DNA of 64,000 bases, taken from contig NZ_CP097463.1 of assembly GCF_027247405.1 (NCBI RefSeq), forward strand, positions 3,162,001 to 3,226,000. The letters are read 5' to 3'. Positions 1 to 13,269 of this stretch are shown piece by piece (the stretch's first letter is position 1; each line of letters starts with the position of its first letter). The DNA is from Jatrophihabitans cynanchi (GTDB lineage Bacteria; Actinomycetota; Actinomycetes; Mycobacteriales; Jatrophihabitantaceae). A program made the position numbers and the translations under genes. Below the pieces are notes generated by a model. It was not told the DNA's origin and did no database searches. It was given only the letters and a program-made list of their open reading frames with translations.

Positions 1-3141
<3,141 letters not shown>

Positions 3142-4080
3142 CTGCGCTTCCCCCACCGGGTGACCGTTTCTCGGCGCGCTTCCCGCACCTTGTGCCCGTT
3201 TCTCGGCGCGCTTCCCCCACCGGGTGACCAGTTCTCGCCTGCTTGCCCCACCGGGTGACCGTTTCTCGCGCGCTTGCCCCACTGGATGACGAGATTGCGG
3301 GCCGAGATTTGGTGGGTCGGTGGGGGAAGCGGCGGCGGCATGGGAACCCGGTGGGGGAAGGCGGCGCGGCAGGGGCTTGCTCGCCCGGCCGCCGCGTCCG
3401 CCTGACTGCGCTTCCCCCACCGGGTGACCGTTTCTCGCGTGCTTCCCACACCGGGTGCCCGTTTCTCGCGCGCTTCCCCCACCGGGTGACCGTTTCTCGC
3501 GCGCTTCCCCCACCGGGTGACGAGATTGCGGGCCGAGATTTGGTGGGTCGGTGGGGGAAGCGTCGGCGGCATGGGAACCGGGTGGGGGAAGGCGGCGCGG
3601 CAGGGGCTCGCTCGCCCGGGTCGCCGCGTCCGCGTGACTGCGCTTCCCCCACCGGGTGACCGTTTCTCGCGTGCTTCCCACACCGGGTGCCCGTTTCTCG
3701 CGTGCTTCCCACACCGGGTGCCCGTTTCTCGCGCGCTTGCCCCACCGGGTGACGAGATTGCGGGTCGAGATTTGGTGGGTCGGTGGGGGAAGCGGCCGCG
3801 GCATGGGAACCCGGTGGGGGAAGGCGGCGCGGCAGGGGCTCGCTCGCCCGGCCGCCGCGTCCGCGTGTGCGCGCTCGGCCCACCGGGTGACCGTTTCTCG
3901 GCGTGCTTCCCGCACCTTGTGCCCGTTTCTCGGCGCGCTTCCCCCACCGGGTGCCCAGTTCTCGCGCGCTTCCCCCACCAGGTGACGAGATTGCGGGCCG
4001 AGATTTGGTAGGTCGGTGGGGGAAGCGGCGGCAGCATGGGAACCGGGTGGGGGAAGGCGGCGCGGCAGGGGCTCGGTCGG
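3142..4080. repeat. Family A tandem array, four units of about 232 bp
   Basis: No gene is supported here. The anchor GACGAGATTGCGGG recurs at 3288, 3519, 3751 and 3984 (spacings 231, 232, 233). Each unit has several copies of a roughly 28-bp subrepeat with core CTTCCCCCACCGGGTGACC, then a GC-rich part with the inverse core GGTGGGGGAAG. Each unit can fold: CGCTTCCCCCACC at 3502-3514 pairs with 3550-3562. Unit ends also carry a copy of the mfd stop region (CCGCGTCCGCCTGACTGCG near 3391-3410, original at 3128-3146). Long frames cross the array on both strands, but 232 is not a multiple of three, so they shift frame from unit to unit. Confidence 0.95.
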
Positions 4081-4143
4081 CATGAGATTCTGGGACGTCG
4101 CACCCGTCCCACCCGCACCCGTCCCACCGCAGGAGACCGCGTC

Positions 4144-4770
4144 GTGAGATTCCGCAAGCTGTCCGCCACAGCTGCCGCAGCCGTGCTCGCCGTCGCCGGG
4201 CTCACCGCCTGCCAGAGCAAGGGCGGTGTCGCCGCGATCATCGACGGACACCGGATCACCGACTCCGACGTCGCCGGCTACATGACCCGCAAGGCGCAGC
4301 CGTTCCCCGCGCAGGACGCGAACGGCGGCACCATCTCGATCGCGCCGCGCGTGTTCGTCCTGGAGACGCTGCTCGACGAGCGGGTGTACACCAAGATCTT
4401 GCAGAAGACGCCGAACGGCCTGCCTGACGAGGCCCAGCTCAACGCGGCCAAGGAGCAGCTGTACGGCACGACCGCCGACGCCGACATCGCCAAGCAGTAC
4501 GTGCAGCACGGCTACACCAGCGCGTTGTCCAAGCACGCGCTACGGGTGCAGGTGCTGCTCGAGGTGATCAAGTCCGAGGCGCAGCAGGGGCTCGACATCC
4601 AGTCCGTGCTGGCCAAGGCCACGCCGGACGTCACGGTCAGCGGCCGCTACGGCAAGTGGGACGCGAAGAACCTGCAGCTCTCCACCGACCCGAGCGCCGG
4701 GCTGCCGGACTTCGTCAGCTTCAAGTCCCGGCCGGTCACCGCGACGGACACCACCGCGCCGACGAGCTGA
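4144..4770 (+). CDS. SurA N-terminal-like lipoprotein
   Basis: Probable exported lipoprotein of 208 residues. GTG at 4144 is chosen because AGGAG at 4131-4135 lies 8 bases upstream; an ATG at 4036 in the same frame starts inside the repeat array. The N-terminus is basic, then hydrophobic, ending in lipobox LTAC (Cys near residue 20). The rest resembles the SurA N-terminal chaperone fold, starting KGGVAAIIDGHRITDSDVAGYM; I see no PPIase domain, so a chaperone-like rather than isomerase role is inferred. It lies 7 bases upstream of mazG. Homologues are commonly found between mfd and mazG in actinomycetes. Confidence 0.8.
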   Translation: MRFRKLSATAAAAVLAVAGLTACQSKGGVAAIIDGHRITDSDVAGYMTRKAQPFPAQDANGGTISIAPRVFVLETLLDERVYTKILQKTPNGLPDEAQLNAAKEQLYGTTADADIAKQYVQHGYTSALSKHALRVQVLLEVIKSEAQQGLDIQSVLAKATPDVTVSGRYGKWDAKNLQLSTDPSAGLPDFVSFKSRPVTATDTTAPTS

Positions 4771-4777
4771 GCCCGGC

Positions 4778-5599
4778 GTGACCTCGCAGCTCGAGCGCGC
4801 GGTGCAGGTCATGGACCGGCTGCGCTCACCGGGCGGTTGCCCGTGGGACGCCGCGCAGACGCACGAGTCGCTCACCCGGTACCTGCTCGAGGAGACCTAC
4901 GAGGTCATCGAGGCGATCGAGACCGGCGACCTGGCGCTGCTGCGCGAGGAACTCGGCGACCTGCTGCTGCAAGTGCTCTTCCACGCGCGCCTGGCCGAGG
5001 AGTTGCCCGACGACGAGCGGTTCGACATCGAGGACGTCGCGGGCGCGCTCGCCGGCAAGTTGATCAGTCGGCACCCGCACGTTTTCGGCGACATGCAGGT
5101 GGCCTCCGTCGAGGAGCAGACCGAGCTCTGGGAGGAACTCAAGGTCGCCGAGAAGGGCCGGACGTCCGCGGTGGACGGCGTCCCGCTCGCGCAGCCGGCG
5201 CTGGCCCTGACGGCGAAGCTGATCAGCCGCGCGCAGCGCGCCGGCCTGGGCGATTTGGCCGACCTGGCCAGCCTCGCCGACCCGCGAAGCCTCGCCGACC
5301 TGGCCAGCCTCGCCGACCTGGGCAGCCTGACCGATCCGGGTGGCCCGGCCGATGCCCTCGCGAGTGGCGAGTCGAGGCCCCGAGTGGCGACGAATTCCTC
5401 GCCACTCGGCAGGTCAGGTCGCCACTCGGCGCAGGATGTTGCGGAGGACGGCCAGGCGGAGGACGTCGAGCGGGAGATCGGGGCGCGGCTGCTCGCGGTG
5501 GTACGCGACGCGGTCGCCGCGGGCGTCGACCCGGAGGCCGCGCTGCGCCGCACCGCCCGCGCGTACCGCGCCGCGATCACCTCCGCCGAGCGGAGCTGA
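4778..5599 (+). CDS. mazG: MazG-family nucleoside triphosphate pyrophosphohydrolase
   Basis: House-cleaning NTP pyrophosphatase that converts non-canonical NTPs to NMPs. The N-terminal MazG domain (about residues 5-115) starts LRSPGGCPWDAAQTHESL and has the metal-binding helices EETYEVIE and EELGD. GTG at 4778 follows the lipoprotein gene by 7 bases. After LISRAQRAGL (near residue 155) the protein is expanded by LADLASLAD-like repeats (5257-5335), then by an in-frame family B palindrome (5361-5428), before the C-terminal helix VEREIGARLLAVVRD resumes. The expansions would form a low-complexity loop. I infer the enzyme is still active because both metal motifs are N-terminal. Confidence 0.9.
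   Translation: MTSQLERAVQVMDRLRSPGGCPWDAAQTHESLTRYLLEETYEVIEAIETGDLALLREELGDLLLQVLFHARLAEELPDDERFDIEDVAGALAGKLISRHPHVFGDMQVASVEEQTELWEELKVAEKGRTSAVDGVPLAQPALALTAKLISRAQRAGLGDLADLASLADPRSLADLASLADLGSLTDPGGPADALASGESRPRVATNSSPLGRSGRHSAQDVAEDGQAEDVEREIGARLLAVVRDAVAAGVDPEAALRRTARAYRAAITSAERS
5361..5428. repeat. Family B palindromic repeat inside mazG
   Basis: Two forward copies of CGAGTGGCGA (5361-5370 and 5381-5390) face two inverse copies TCGCCACTCG (5399-5408 and 5419-5428). The 20-base spacing within each pair matches the intergenic copy at 41785-41858. Here the element is translated in frame. Confidence 0.9.
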
Positions 5600-5641
5600 A
5601 TCCTGCATTGACCACACGCGGGTGTGGCGGATGCGGGAATC
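5598..5641 (+). terminator. Hairpin after mazG
   Basis: An 11-base outer arm (5598-5608) pairs with 5631-5641 with one mismatch and one G:U, enclosing an inner CCACAC/GTGTGG stem (5612-5627). It overlaps the mazG stop and precedes eno. It could end mazG transcription or attenuate into eno. Confidence 0.5.
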
Positions 5642-5683
5642 ATCAGCCGGAGCAATAGGGTGAACCCGACTGTGCATGCCTGA

Positions 5684-7449
<1,766 letters not shown>

Positions 7450-7456
7450 GCGCCGG

Positions 7457-7966
7457 GTGAGCGCCGAACCGCTCGTCTCGAACGCCGATCGCGCGGCAGT
7501 GGCCGCCCAACTGGGCCGCCCGCCGCGCGCGATCCGGACGGTCGCGCACCGTTGCCCGTGCACCAATCCGGACGTCATCGAGACCTCGCCGCGGCTGGCG
7601 GACGGAACGCCGTTCCCCACGCTGTACTACCTGACCTGCCCGCGCGCGGCATCGGCGATCGGCACGCTGGAGTCCTCCGGCCTGATGCGCGAGATGACCG
7701 AACGGCTCGGCACCGATGCGGGGTTGGCCGACCGGTACCGCGCCGCGCACGAGGCGTACCTGGCACGCCGCGAGCAGATCGGCCACGTGGCCGAGATCGC
7801 CGGTGTGAGCGCGGGCGGCATGCCCAACCGGGTCAAGTGCCTGCACGTGCTGGTGGGTCACGCGCTGGCGGCCGGCCCGGGCGTGAACCCGCTGGGCGAC
7901 GAGGCGCTCGCGCTGCTGCCGCGCTGGTGGGACGCCGGCCCGTGCGTCCCGCTGGAGCAGCCATGA
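7457..7966 (+). CDS. DUF501 family protein
   Basis: Conserved actinobacterial protein of unknown function (169 aa). It has the DUF501 pattern: an early cysteine cluster HRCPCTNPDVIETSP, PTLYYLTCPRA, GLMREMTERL and the late block GMPNRVKCLHVLVGHALAAGPGVNPLGDEAL, which I break here only for length. Conserved Cys and His residues suggest metal binding, which is unproven. GTG at 7457 follows ftsB by 7 bases, and its stop overlaps the ppx ATG. Position between ftsB and ppx is a strongly conserved linkage. Confidence 0.92.
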   Translation: MSAEPLVSNADRAAVAAQLGRPPRAIRTVAHRCPCTNPDVIETSPRLADGTPFPTLYYLTCPRAASAIGTLESSGLMREMTERLGTDAGLADRYRAAHEAYLARREQIGHVAEIAGVSAGGMPNRVKCLHVLVGHALAAGPGVNPLGDEALALLPRWWDAGPCVPLEQP

Positions 7967-8880
7967 CGCGCGTCGCGGGGATCGACTGCGGGACGAACTC
8001 GATCCGGCTGCTGATCGCCGATGCCGACGACGGCCGTCTGCTGGACATCGTCCGCGAGATGCGGATCGTGCGGCTCGGTCAGGGGGTCGACCGCACCGGG
8101 CGGTTGGCACCGGACGCGCTCGAACGTACCCGTGTCGCGCTGGCCGACTACGCCGCGTCGATCGCGGAGCACGGCGCCGAACGGGTCCGGATGACCGCGA
8201 CCAGCGCCACGCGCGATGCCGCGAACCGGGCCGACTTCGTGGCGATGGTGCGCGCCGAGCTCGGTGTGGACCCCGAGGTGATCAGCGGGGCCGAGGAGGC
8301 CGAACTGTCCTTTCGCGGTGCCGTCGCGGGCCTGCCCGGCGTGACCCCGCCGCTGCTCGTCGCCGACATCGGCGGCGGCTCCACCGAGCTGGTCCTGGGG
8401 GGCGCGGGCGAACCGCTCCGCAGCCACAGCATGGACGTCGGGTGCGTCCGCATGACCGAGCGCCATCTGCACGACGACCCGCCCACGGCCGAGCAGATCG
8501 CGGCCACCGTGCGCGACCTGAACGCCGCCATCGACCGCGCCGCGCAGCACGTGCCGCTGACGTCCGGCGCCACCTTCGTCGGCCTCGCGGGCACGGTCAC
8601 CACGATCGCCGCCCTTGCACTCGGGTTGGACCACTACGACCCCGAAGCCATCCACGCTTCGGTGATCTCCACCGACGACGTGCGTACCGTGACCGCGCGG
8701 CTGCTGGCCATGACGCACGCCGAGCGCGCCGCGCTGCCGGTCATGCACCCCGGCCGGGTCGACGTCATCGGCGGCGGCGCGCTCGTGCTGCGCACCCTGC
8801 TCGAGCGCACCGGGGCGGACGCGGTCGTGACCAGCGAGCACGACATCCTCGACGGGATCGCGCTGAGCCTGCTTCCGTAA
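7963..8880 (+). CDS. ppx: Exopolyphosphatase (Ppx/GppA family)
   Basis: Ppx/GppA phosphatase of 305 residues with the sugar-kinase/actin-like fold; it hydrolyses polyphosphate or pppGpp. Motifs: phosphate-1 GIDCGTNSIRLLIAD, TSATRDAANR, the catalytic Glu in ISGAEEAELSF, phosphate-2 VADIGGGSTEL, and SMDVGCVRMTE. It has the short two-lobe form without the C-terminal HD extension, as in the mycobacterial Ppx proteins. The start overlaps the DUF501 stop (ATGA), so the two are likely coupled. It is the last gene of the mfd-eno block. Confidence 0.93.
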   Translation: MTRVAGIDCGTNSIRLLIADADDGRLLDIVREMRIVRLGQGVDRTGRLAPDALERTRVALADYAASIAEHGAERVRMTATSATRDAANRADFVAMVRAELGVDPEVISGAEEAELSFRGAVAGLPGVTPPLLVADIGGGSTELVLGGAGEPLRSHSMDVGCVRMTERHLHDDPPTAEQIAATVRDLNAAIDRAAQHVPLTSGATFVGLAGTVTTIAALALGLDHYDPEAIHASVISTDDVRTVTARLLAMTHAERAALPVMHPGRVDVIGGGALVLRTLLERTGADAVVTSEHDILDGIALSLLP

Positions 8881-8913
8881 CGAGCGGAATAGTGGTTCAG
8901 ACAACTCTTGGCC

Positions 8914-8929
8914 AATGGTATAGACCAGT
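8914..8929. promoter_or_regulatory. DasR-like (GntR) operator
   Basis: AATGGTATAGACCAGT is a 16-base near-palindrome with core TGGTATAGACCA. It matches the known Streptomyces dre consensus (core TGGTCTAGACCA) except one central base. It lies 79 bases before the binding-protein gene, so GlcNAc or chitobiose-responsive control is inferred. Confidence 0.65.
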
Positions 8930-9007
8930 GCGCCGGTTCGGGGTAGGTTCTCGAGCGAACGCCCACCGACACAATCTGGTACATGTCATGAAATGGGGTC
9001 CTCGTCC

Positions 9008-10255
9008 ATGAAGCGACGTCTGCTCGGTGCCGTGAGCCTGGCGCTCACCGCGGCGCTGACCATCACCGGCTGCGGGAGTTCCGGTGGCGGCGGCGGCACG
9101 AACGGGACCACGACCTTGAAGCTGGTCGCCGCCGACTACGGCACCGGCCCGGAGAACACCAGCCAGAAGTACTGGCAGGACATCGCCGACGCCTTCCACA
9201 AGCAGAACCCGAAGATCACCGTCAAGGTGCAGACCATCAACTGGAACGACTTCGACGACCAGGTCAAGACGATGGTCCAGAACCACAACTACCCGGACAT
9301 CACCGAGGGCGACTATTTCCCGGACTTCGCGCAGGCCAAGCTGCTCTACCCGGCCAAGGACGTGATGTCCGACAGCACGTTCAAGAACCTGATCCCGGTG
9401 TTCGCGAACCTGGGCACCTACAACGGCACCCAGTACGGGATGCCGTTCACCACCAGCTCGCGCACCATGTTCTACAACAAGAAGTTGTTCACCCAGGCCG
9501 GCATCGCCAACCCGCCGCAGACGTGGGACGACGTCAAGACCGACGCGCTGAAGATCAAGGCGCTCGGCAAGGTCGGCTTCGGGCTGCCGCTGGGCAAGGA
9601 AGAGGCCCAGGCCGAGACGCTGCTGTGGATGCTCGGCAACGGCGGCGGCTACCAGGACAACGGCAAGTGGACGATCGACAGCTCGCAGAACGTCGAGACG
9701 ATGCAGTTCCTGGCCGACCTCGTCAAGTCCGGCGCGACCGAGCCCAACCCGGGCACCAAGAACCGCACCGACCTGTGGAAGCAGTTCGCCTCCGGTGACA
9801 TCGGCATGATCAACGGGCAGGGTGCGCTCATCCCGATCATCAAGAGCGGCGGCAAGCTCAGCGACGCCGACTGGGCCTCGGTGCCGATCCCGGGCAAGAC
9901 CGGCCCGCTGGACAAGACCCTCGGCGTCTGCGACAACGTCTCGGCGTTCAACGGCAACGGGCACCAGGCGCAGATCAAGGCGTTCCTCGACTTCGCCTAT
10001 CAGGACACCTACCAGGTCGCATTCGACAAGGAGTACGACCTGCTGCCGGCGACCAACTCCGGGGTGCAGGCGCTCAGCTCGGACCCGGTCTTCGCCCCGT
10101 TCCTGAAGGCGCTGCCGAACTCCGTCCAGTACCCGAACGACCCGGTGTGGTCGACGGTCAAGTCGCAGATCCAGACCAGTATCGGGACGATCGTCAGCAA
10201 GGACCCGAAGTCGGTGCTGAGCGCACTGCAGCAGACCGCGACCAAGGGCAGCTGA
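9008..10255 (+). CDS. ABC sugar-binding lipoprotein (DasA-like)
   Basis: Extracytoplasmic family 1 sugar-binding protein, 415 aa from ATG 9008; an in-frame ATG at 8993 has a poorer context. The signal peptide MKRRLLGAVSLALTAALTIT ends in lipobox ITGC, followed by a Gly-rich linker. Mature features are typical: KLVAADYGTG, DIADAFHKQNPKITVKV, YPDITEGDYF, MPFTTSSRTMFYNKKLF. Two permease genes follow directly and no ATPase gene is present, as in Streptomyces importers energised by the shared ATPase MsiK. With the upstream operator, uptake of an amino sugar or chitobiose is a reasonable inference, not proven. Confidence 0.85.
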   Translation: MKRRLLGAVSLALTAALTITGCGSSGGGGGTNGTTTLKLVAADYGTGPENTSQKYWQDIADAFHKQNPKITVKVQTINWNDFDDQVKTMVQNHNYPDITEGDYFPDFAQAKLLYPAKDVMSDSTFKNLIPVFANLGTYNGTQYGMPFTTSSRTMFYNKKLFTQAGIANPPQTWDDVKTDALKIKALGKVGFGLPLGKEEAQAETLLWMLGNGGGYQDNGKWTIDSSQNVETMQFLADLVKSGATEPNPGTKNRTDLWKQFASGDIGMINGQGALIPIIKSGGKLSDADWASVPIPGKTGPLDKTLGVCDNVSAFNGNGHQAQIKAFLDFAYQDTYQVAFDKEYDLLPATNSGVQALSSDPVFAPFLKALPNSVQYPNDPVWSTVKSQIQTSIGTIVSKDPKSVLSALQQTATKGS

Positions 10256-10258
10256 GGC

Positions 10259-11164
10259 TTGCCCGCACGCAAGGGAACGGCCGCGCGGGTCACCCGCACG
10301 GCCGCACCCCTGTTATGGCTCGGCCCGGCCATCGCGCTGGTCGGCGTGGTCGTGATCTGGCCGGTCGTGGTGCTGTTCCGCACCTCGCTGCAGCACTTCA
10401 CCCCGAACGGCTTCCTGATCGGCAGCGCCGGCATGGACAACTTCCGCGCGCTGTTCGACGAGCCGGACCTGCGCGGCATCCTGCTGCGCACCGTGGCCTG
10501 GGTGGTCGTCGTAGTGGCCGTGACGATGCTGCTCTCACTGGCGCTGGCGCAGCTGTTCAACCAGCGCTTCCCGGGCCGTCGCGTCGCACGATGGGCGCTG
10601 ATCGCACCCTGGGCGGCGTCGGTCGTGATGACCTCACTGGTGTTCCGCTGGGCGCTGGACTCCAACAGCGGCGTCGTCAACGTGTTCCTGCACGACCTCG
10701 GCCTGGTGAAGTTCGGTAGCAACGAGGCGGACTGGCTGGGCCGGCCGTTCTCGGCGTTCGTCTGGATGATGATCGTCGCCGTCTTCGTCTCGCTGCCGTT
10801 CTCCACCTACGCACTGCTCGCCGGGCTGCAGACGATCCCGCCCGAGCTGCACGAGGCGGCCCGGGTGGACGGCGCGTCGCCGTGGCGCAGCTACCGCTCG
10901 ATCACGCTCCCGTTGCTGCGCCCGGCGTTCCTGGTCGCGGCGCTGATCAACGTCATCAACGTGTTCAACTCGTTCCCGATCATCTGGGAGATGACCGGCG
11001 GCGGACCCGGGCACGAGACCAGCACGACGACCGTGTTCATGTACCAGCTCAAGCAGGCCTACATCGGCGAGTCCGCCGCGATGTCCGTGATCAACTTCCT
11101 GCTCGTGATCATCGTGGTGCTCGTCTTCCTCAAGGCGACCCGCTGGAAGGATCAGGTGAACTGA
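10259..11164 (+). CDS. ABC sugar permease 1, with a TTA codon
   Basis: MalF-type inner membrane permease of 301 aa with about six membrane segments. The EAA loop that contacts the ATPase is EAARVDGASPWRSYRSITLP. TTG at 10259 is the only workable start: the stop of the preceding gene (10253-10255) is in the same frame one codon upstream. Codon 19 is TTA (10313-10315), the only leucine TTA codon I noticed in the window's genes. A tRNA with the matching UAA anticodon lies at 14663. It is translationally close to both neighbours (3- and 1-base gaps). Confidence 0.9.
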   Translation: MPARKGTAARVTRTAAPLLWLGPAIALVGVVVIWPVVVLFRTSLQHFTPNGFLIGSAGMDNFRALFDEPDLRGILLRTVAWVVVVVAVTMLLSLALAQLFNQRFPGRRVARWALIAPWAASVVMTSLVFRWALDSNSGVVNVFLHDLGLVKFGSNEADWLGRPFSAFVWMMIVAVFVSLPFSTYALLAGLQTIPPELHEAARVDGASPWRSYRSITLPLLRPAFLVAALINVINVFNSFPIIWEMTGGGPGHETSTTTVFMYQLKQAYIGESAAMSVINFLLVIIVVLVFLKATRWKDQVN

Positions 11165-11165
11165 C

Positions 11166-12053
11166 GTGTCGGCCACCGTCGCCGCGCCCGTGCCGCGATC
11201 CGAGGCCACCGGCACCGAGCGCCGCCCCCGCGCGCCGCGCCGCCGCAGCGGCCGCACGGTGATCCTCGCCCTGTTCGGCTACCTGATCGCGATCGTCTTC
11301 CTGCTGCCGTACGCAGAGATGGTGATCACTGCGCTGCGTCCGGCCAAGGAGCTGAGCGACCGCGGCTACGTCCCGAAGCACTGGGACTTCAGCAACTTCA
11401 CCAGCATCTGGAAGACCGGGTTCGGCGACAACCTGAAGGTGAGCCTGCAGGTCGCCGGCGGGGCGACGCTGGTGGTGCTGCTGGTCGCGCTGCCCGCCGC
11501 GTACTACACGGCGCGGCACCGCTTCCGCGGCCGCGGCCTGTTCCTGCTGCTCGTGCTGGTGACCCAGATGTTCCAGCCGGCCGCGATGCTGGTCGGCATC
11601 CAGCGCGAGTTCCTCAGCTTCGACCTGCCCAGCCCCACCCTGTCGCTGATCCTGGTCAACGCCGGCTTCAACCTGGCGTTCGCGGTCTGGATCCTGAACG
11701 CCTACTTCTCCTCCATCCCGGTCGAACTGGAGGAGGCGGCGATGGTGGACGGGACGGGACGGCTCGGCGCGATGGGGCGCATCACGCTGCCGCTCGCTCT
11801 GCCCGGCATCGTCACCGCGGTGATCTTCACGTTCATCGCCGCGTGGAACGAGTTCATCGTCGCGCTGACCCTCACCAGCGAGCCGAGCCAGCGTCCGCTC
11901 ACGGTCGCGATCCACAACTACATCGGGCAGTACTCGGTCGACTGGGGGCACCTGTTCGCGGGCTCGGTGATCGCGACCATCCCGGTGATCGTGCTGTTCG
12001 CGGTGATCGAGGGCAAGATCGTCGGCGGGCTCACCGCCGGGTCGATCAAGTAG
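11166..12053 (+). CDS. ABC sugar permease 2
   Basis: MalG-type permease (295 aa) forming a heterodimer with the previous product. A basic Ala/Arg-rich N-terminus precedes the first membrane segment LALFGYLIAIVFLLPYAEMV. The EAA motif EEAAMVDGTGRLGAMGRITL and the ending [16 protein letters not shown] are typical. GTG at 11166 begins one base after the preceding stop. Its last 8 bases overlap the convergent DUF4235 gene. Third and last gene of the importer operon. Confidence 0.92.
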   Translation: MSATVAAPVPRSEATGTERRPRAPRRRSGRTVILALFGYLIAIVFLLPYAEMVITALRPAKELSDRGYVPKHWDFSNFTSIWKTGFGDNLKVSLQVAGGATLVVLLVALPAAYYTARHRFRGRGLFLLLVLVTQMFQPAAMLVGIQREFLSFDLPSPTLSLILVNAGFNLAFAVWILNAYFSSIPVELEEAAMVDGTGRLGAMGRITLPLALPGIVTAVIFTFIAAWNEFIVALTLTSEPSQRPLTVAIHNYIGQYSVDWGHLFAGSVIATIPVIVLFAVIEGKIVGGLTAGSIK

Positions 12054-12378
12054 CCGCGTTCTCGGTCGCCTGCTGGAGCCGCTTCTGCTCGCGGGTGGGT
12101 CCGGCGGCCGGCGGTTCGACGCCGAGCAGCTTGCGGTACGTGGTCTCGGCGCCCTTGCGGGTGAGCAGCTTCGCGGCGACGCCGCCCGCGCCGGCCAGCG
12201 CCGCATAGCCCATCACGTCCGCCCAGCGGGCCTCGCGGTCCTTGACGGTGTGGGCGGGCTGTTCCGGGCGGAACGCCACCCACAGCCGGGCGACCGCCTT
12301 GCGGGTCGCGATGCCGACCGGGACTCCGACCGCGATGGTCAGTACCTTCATGCCGATCTTGCCGACGACCTGGGCCAT
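12046..12378 (-). CDS. DUF4235 membrane protein
   Basis: Small actinobacterial membrane protein of unknown function (110 aa, ATG at 12378). Two hydrophobic stretches are visible ([18 protein letters not shown] and [19 protein letters not shown]), separated by a charged loop [11 protein letters not shown], the DUF4235 pattern. The C-terminus is charged ([16 protein letters not shown]). It converges on the permease gene with an 8-base overlap and is divergent from the glycosylase gene. Confidence 0.85.
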   Translation of the reverse strand: MAQVVGKIGMKVLTIAVGVPVGIATRKAVARLWVAFRPEQPAHTVKDREARWADVMGYAALAGAGGVAAKLLTRKGAETTYRKLLGVEPPAAGPTREQKRLQQATENAAT

Positions 12379-12467
12379 GTGCACTCCGTCCGGCGCTGCT
12401 AAGACGTCCTCGCTGCAGACCCTACCCAGCGCGGGCCGATCGCTCCCGCCGTGCGAGGCTGGCGGGC

Positions 12468-13259
12468 ATGTACGCGGTGCCGGGCTCGGGCTGGCCGGGC
12501 GATCTGGCCACGCCGCGCACCCCGGTGGCGGCCGACGCGGCGGACGTCGGTCGGCTGGCGGCCTCGGCCCGGGACCTGCGGCAACTGGATGCAAGGGTGA
12601 CCGTCTGCCGCGCCTGCCCGCGGCTGGTGGCCTGGCGCGAGCAGGTCGCCGACGTCAAGCGGCGCGCCTTCGCCGACGAGCCGTACTGGGGGCGTCCGGT
12701 GAGCGGGTTCGGGCCGCCCGACCCGCGGATCCTGATCCTGGGCCTCGCGCCCGCGGCACACGGGGCGAACCGCACCGGGCGGATGTTCACCGGCGACCGC
12801 AGCGGCGACTGGCTGTACGCCGCGCTGTACCGGGTCGGGCTGGCGAACCGCCCGACCGCCGTCTCGGCCGGCGACGGGCTGGAGCTGAACGGGGTGCGGA
12901 TCACCGCGCCGGTGCACTGCGCGCCGCCGGCGAACAAGCCGACCACGGTTGAGCGCGACACCTGCCGCGGCTGGCTGACCCGCGAGCTCGAACTGCTGTG
13001 GCCCGGCGTGCGCGCGGTCGTGGTGCTCGGCGCGTTCGGCTGGAACTCGCTGTGGCCGACGCTGCGTGCCTGCGGCATCGTCACCCCGGCGCGGGTGCCG
13101 CGCTTCGCGCACGGCGTCGAGGCGCAGGTCGACGGCCGGCTCGCGATAGGCAGCTACCACGTCAGCCAGCAGAACACCTTCACCGGCCGGCTGACCGAGC
13201 CGATGCTCGACGCGGTGCTGGCCCGGGCAGCCGATGCGGCGGGGCTGCCGGTTCGCTAG
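12468..13259 (+). CDS. udgB: Type 5 uracil-DNA glycosylase (UdgB)
   Basis: Family 5 uracil-DNA glycosylase, 263 aa; excises uracil and other deaminated bases from DNA. The active-site block [19 protein letters not shown] is characteristic of UdgB, which has Ala where other families have a catalytic Asp or Asn. The second motif is [11 protein letters not shown]. Cysteines in [18 protein letters not shown] and TCRGW suit the [4Fe-4S] cluster of the family. ATG at 12468 has only a weak GGCGGG upstream. High-G+C genomes are prone to C deamination, which fits. Confidence 0.93.
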   Translation: MYAVPGSGWPGDLATPRTPVAADAADVGRLAASARDLRQLDARVTVCRACPRLVAWREQVADVKRRAFADEPYWGRPVSGFGPPDPRILILGLAPAAHGANRTGRMFTGDRSGDWLYAALYRVGLANRPTAVSAGDGLELNGVRITAPVHCAPPANKPTTVERDTCRGWLTRELELLWPGVRAVVVLGAFGWNSLWPTLRACGIVTPARVPRFAHGVEAQVDGRLAIGSYHVSQQNTFTGRLTEPMLDAVLARAADAAGLPVR

Positions 13260-13269
13260 CGTCGACGGT

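Noticed and set aside
3142-4080. CRISPR array
   Set aside because: Short repeats lie almost back to back without unique spacers, the larger period is about 232 bases, and no cas genes are present.
8993-9007. Upstream ATG for the sugar-binding lipoprotein
   Set aside because: It adds GSSS before a normal signal peptide and has no better ribosome-binding site; ATG at 9008 gives a standard lipoprotein start.
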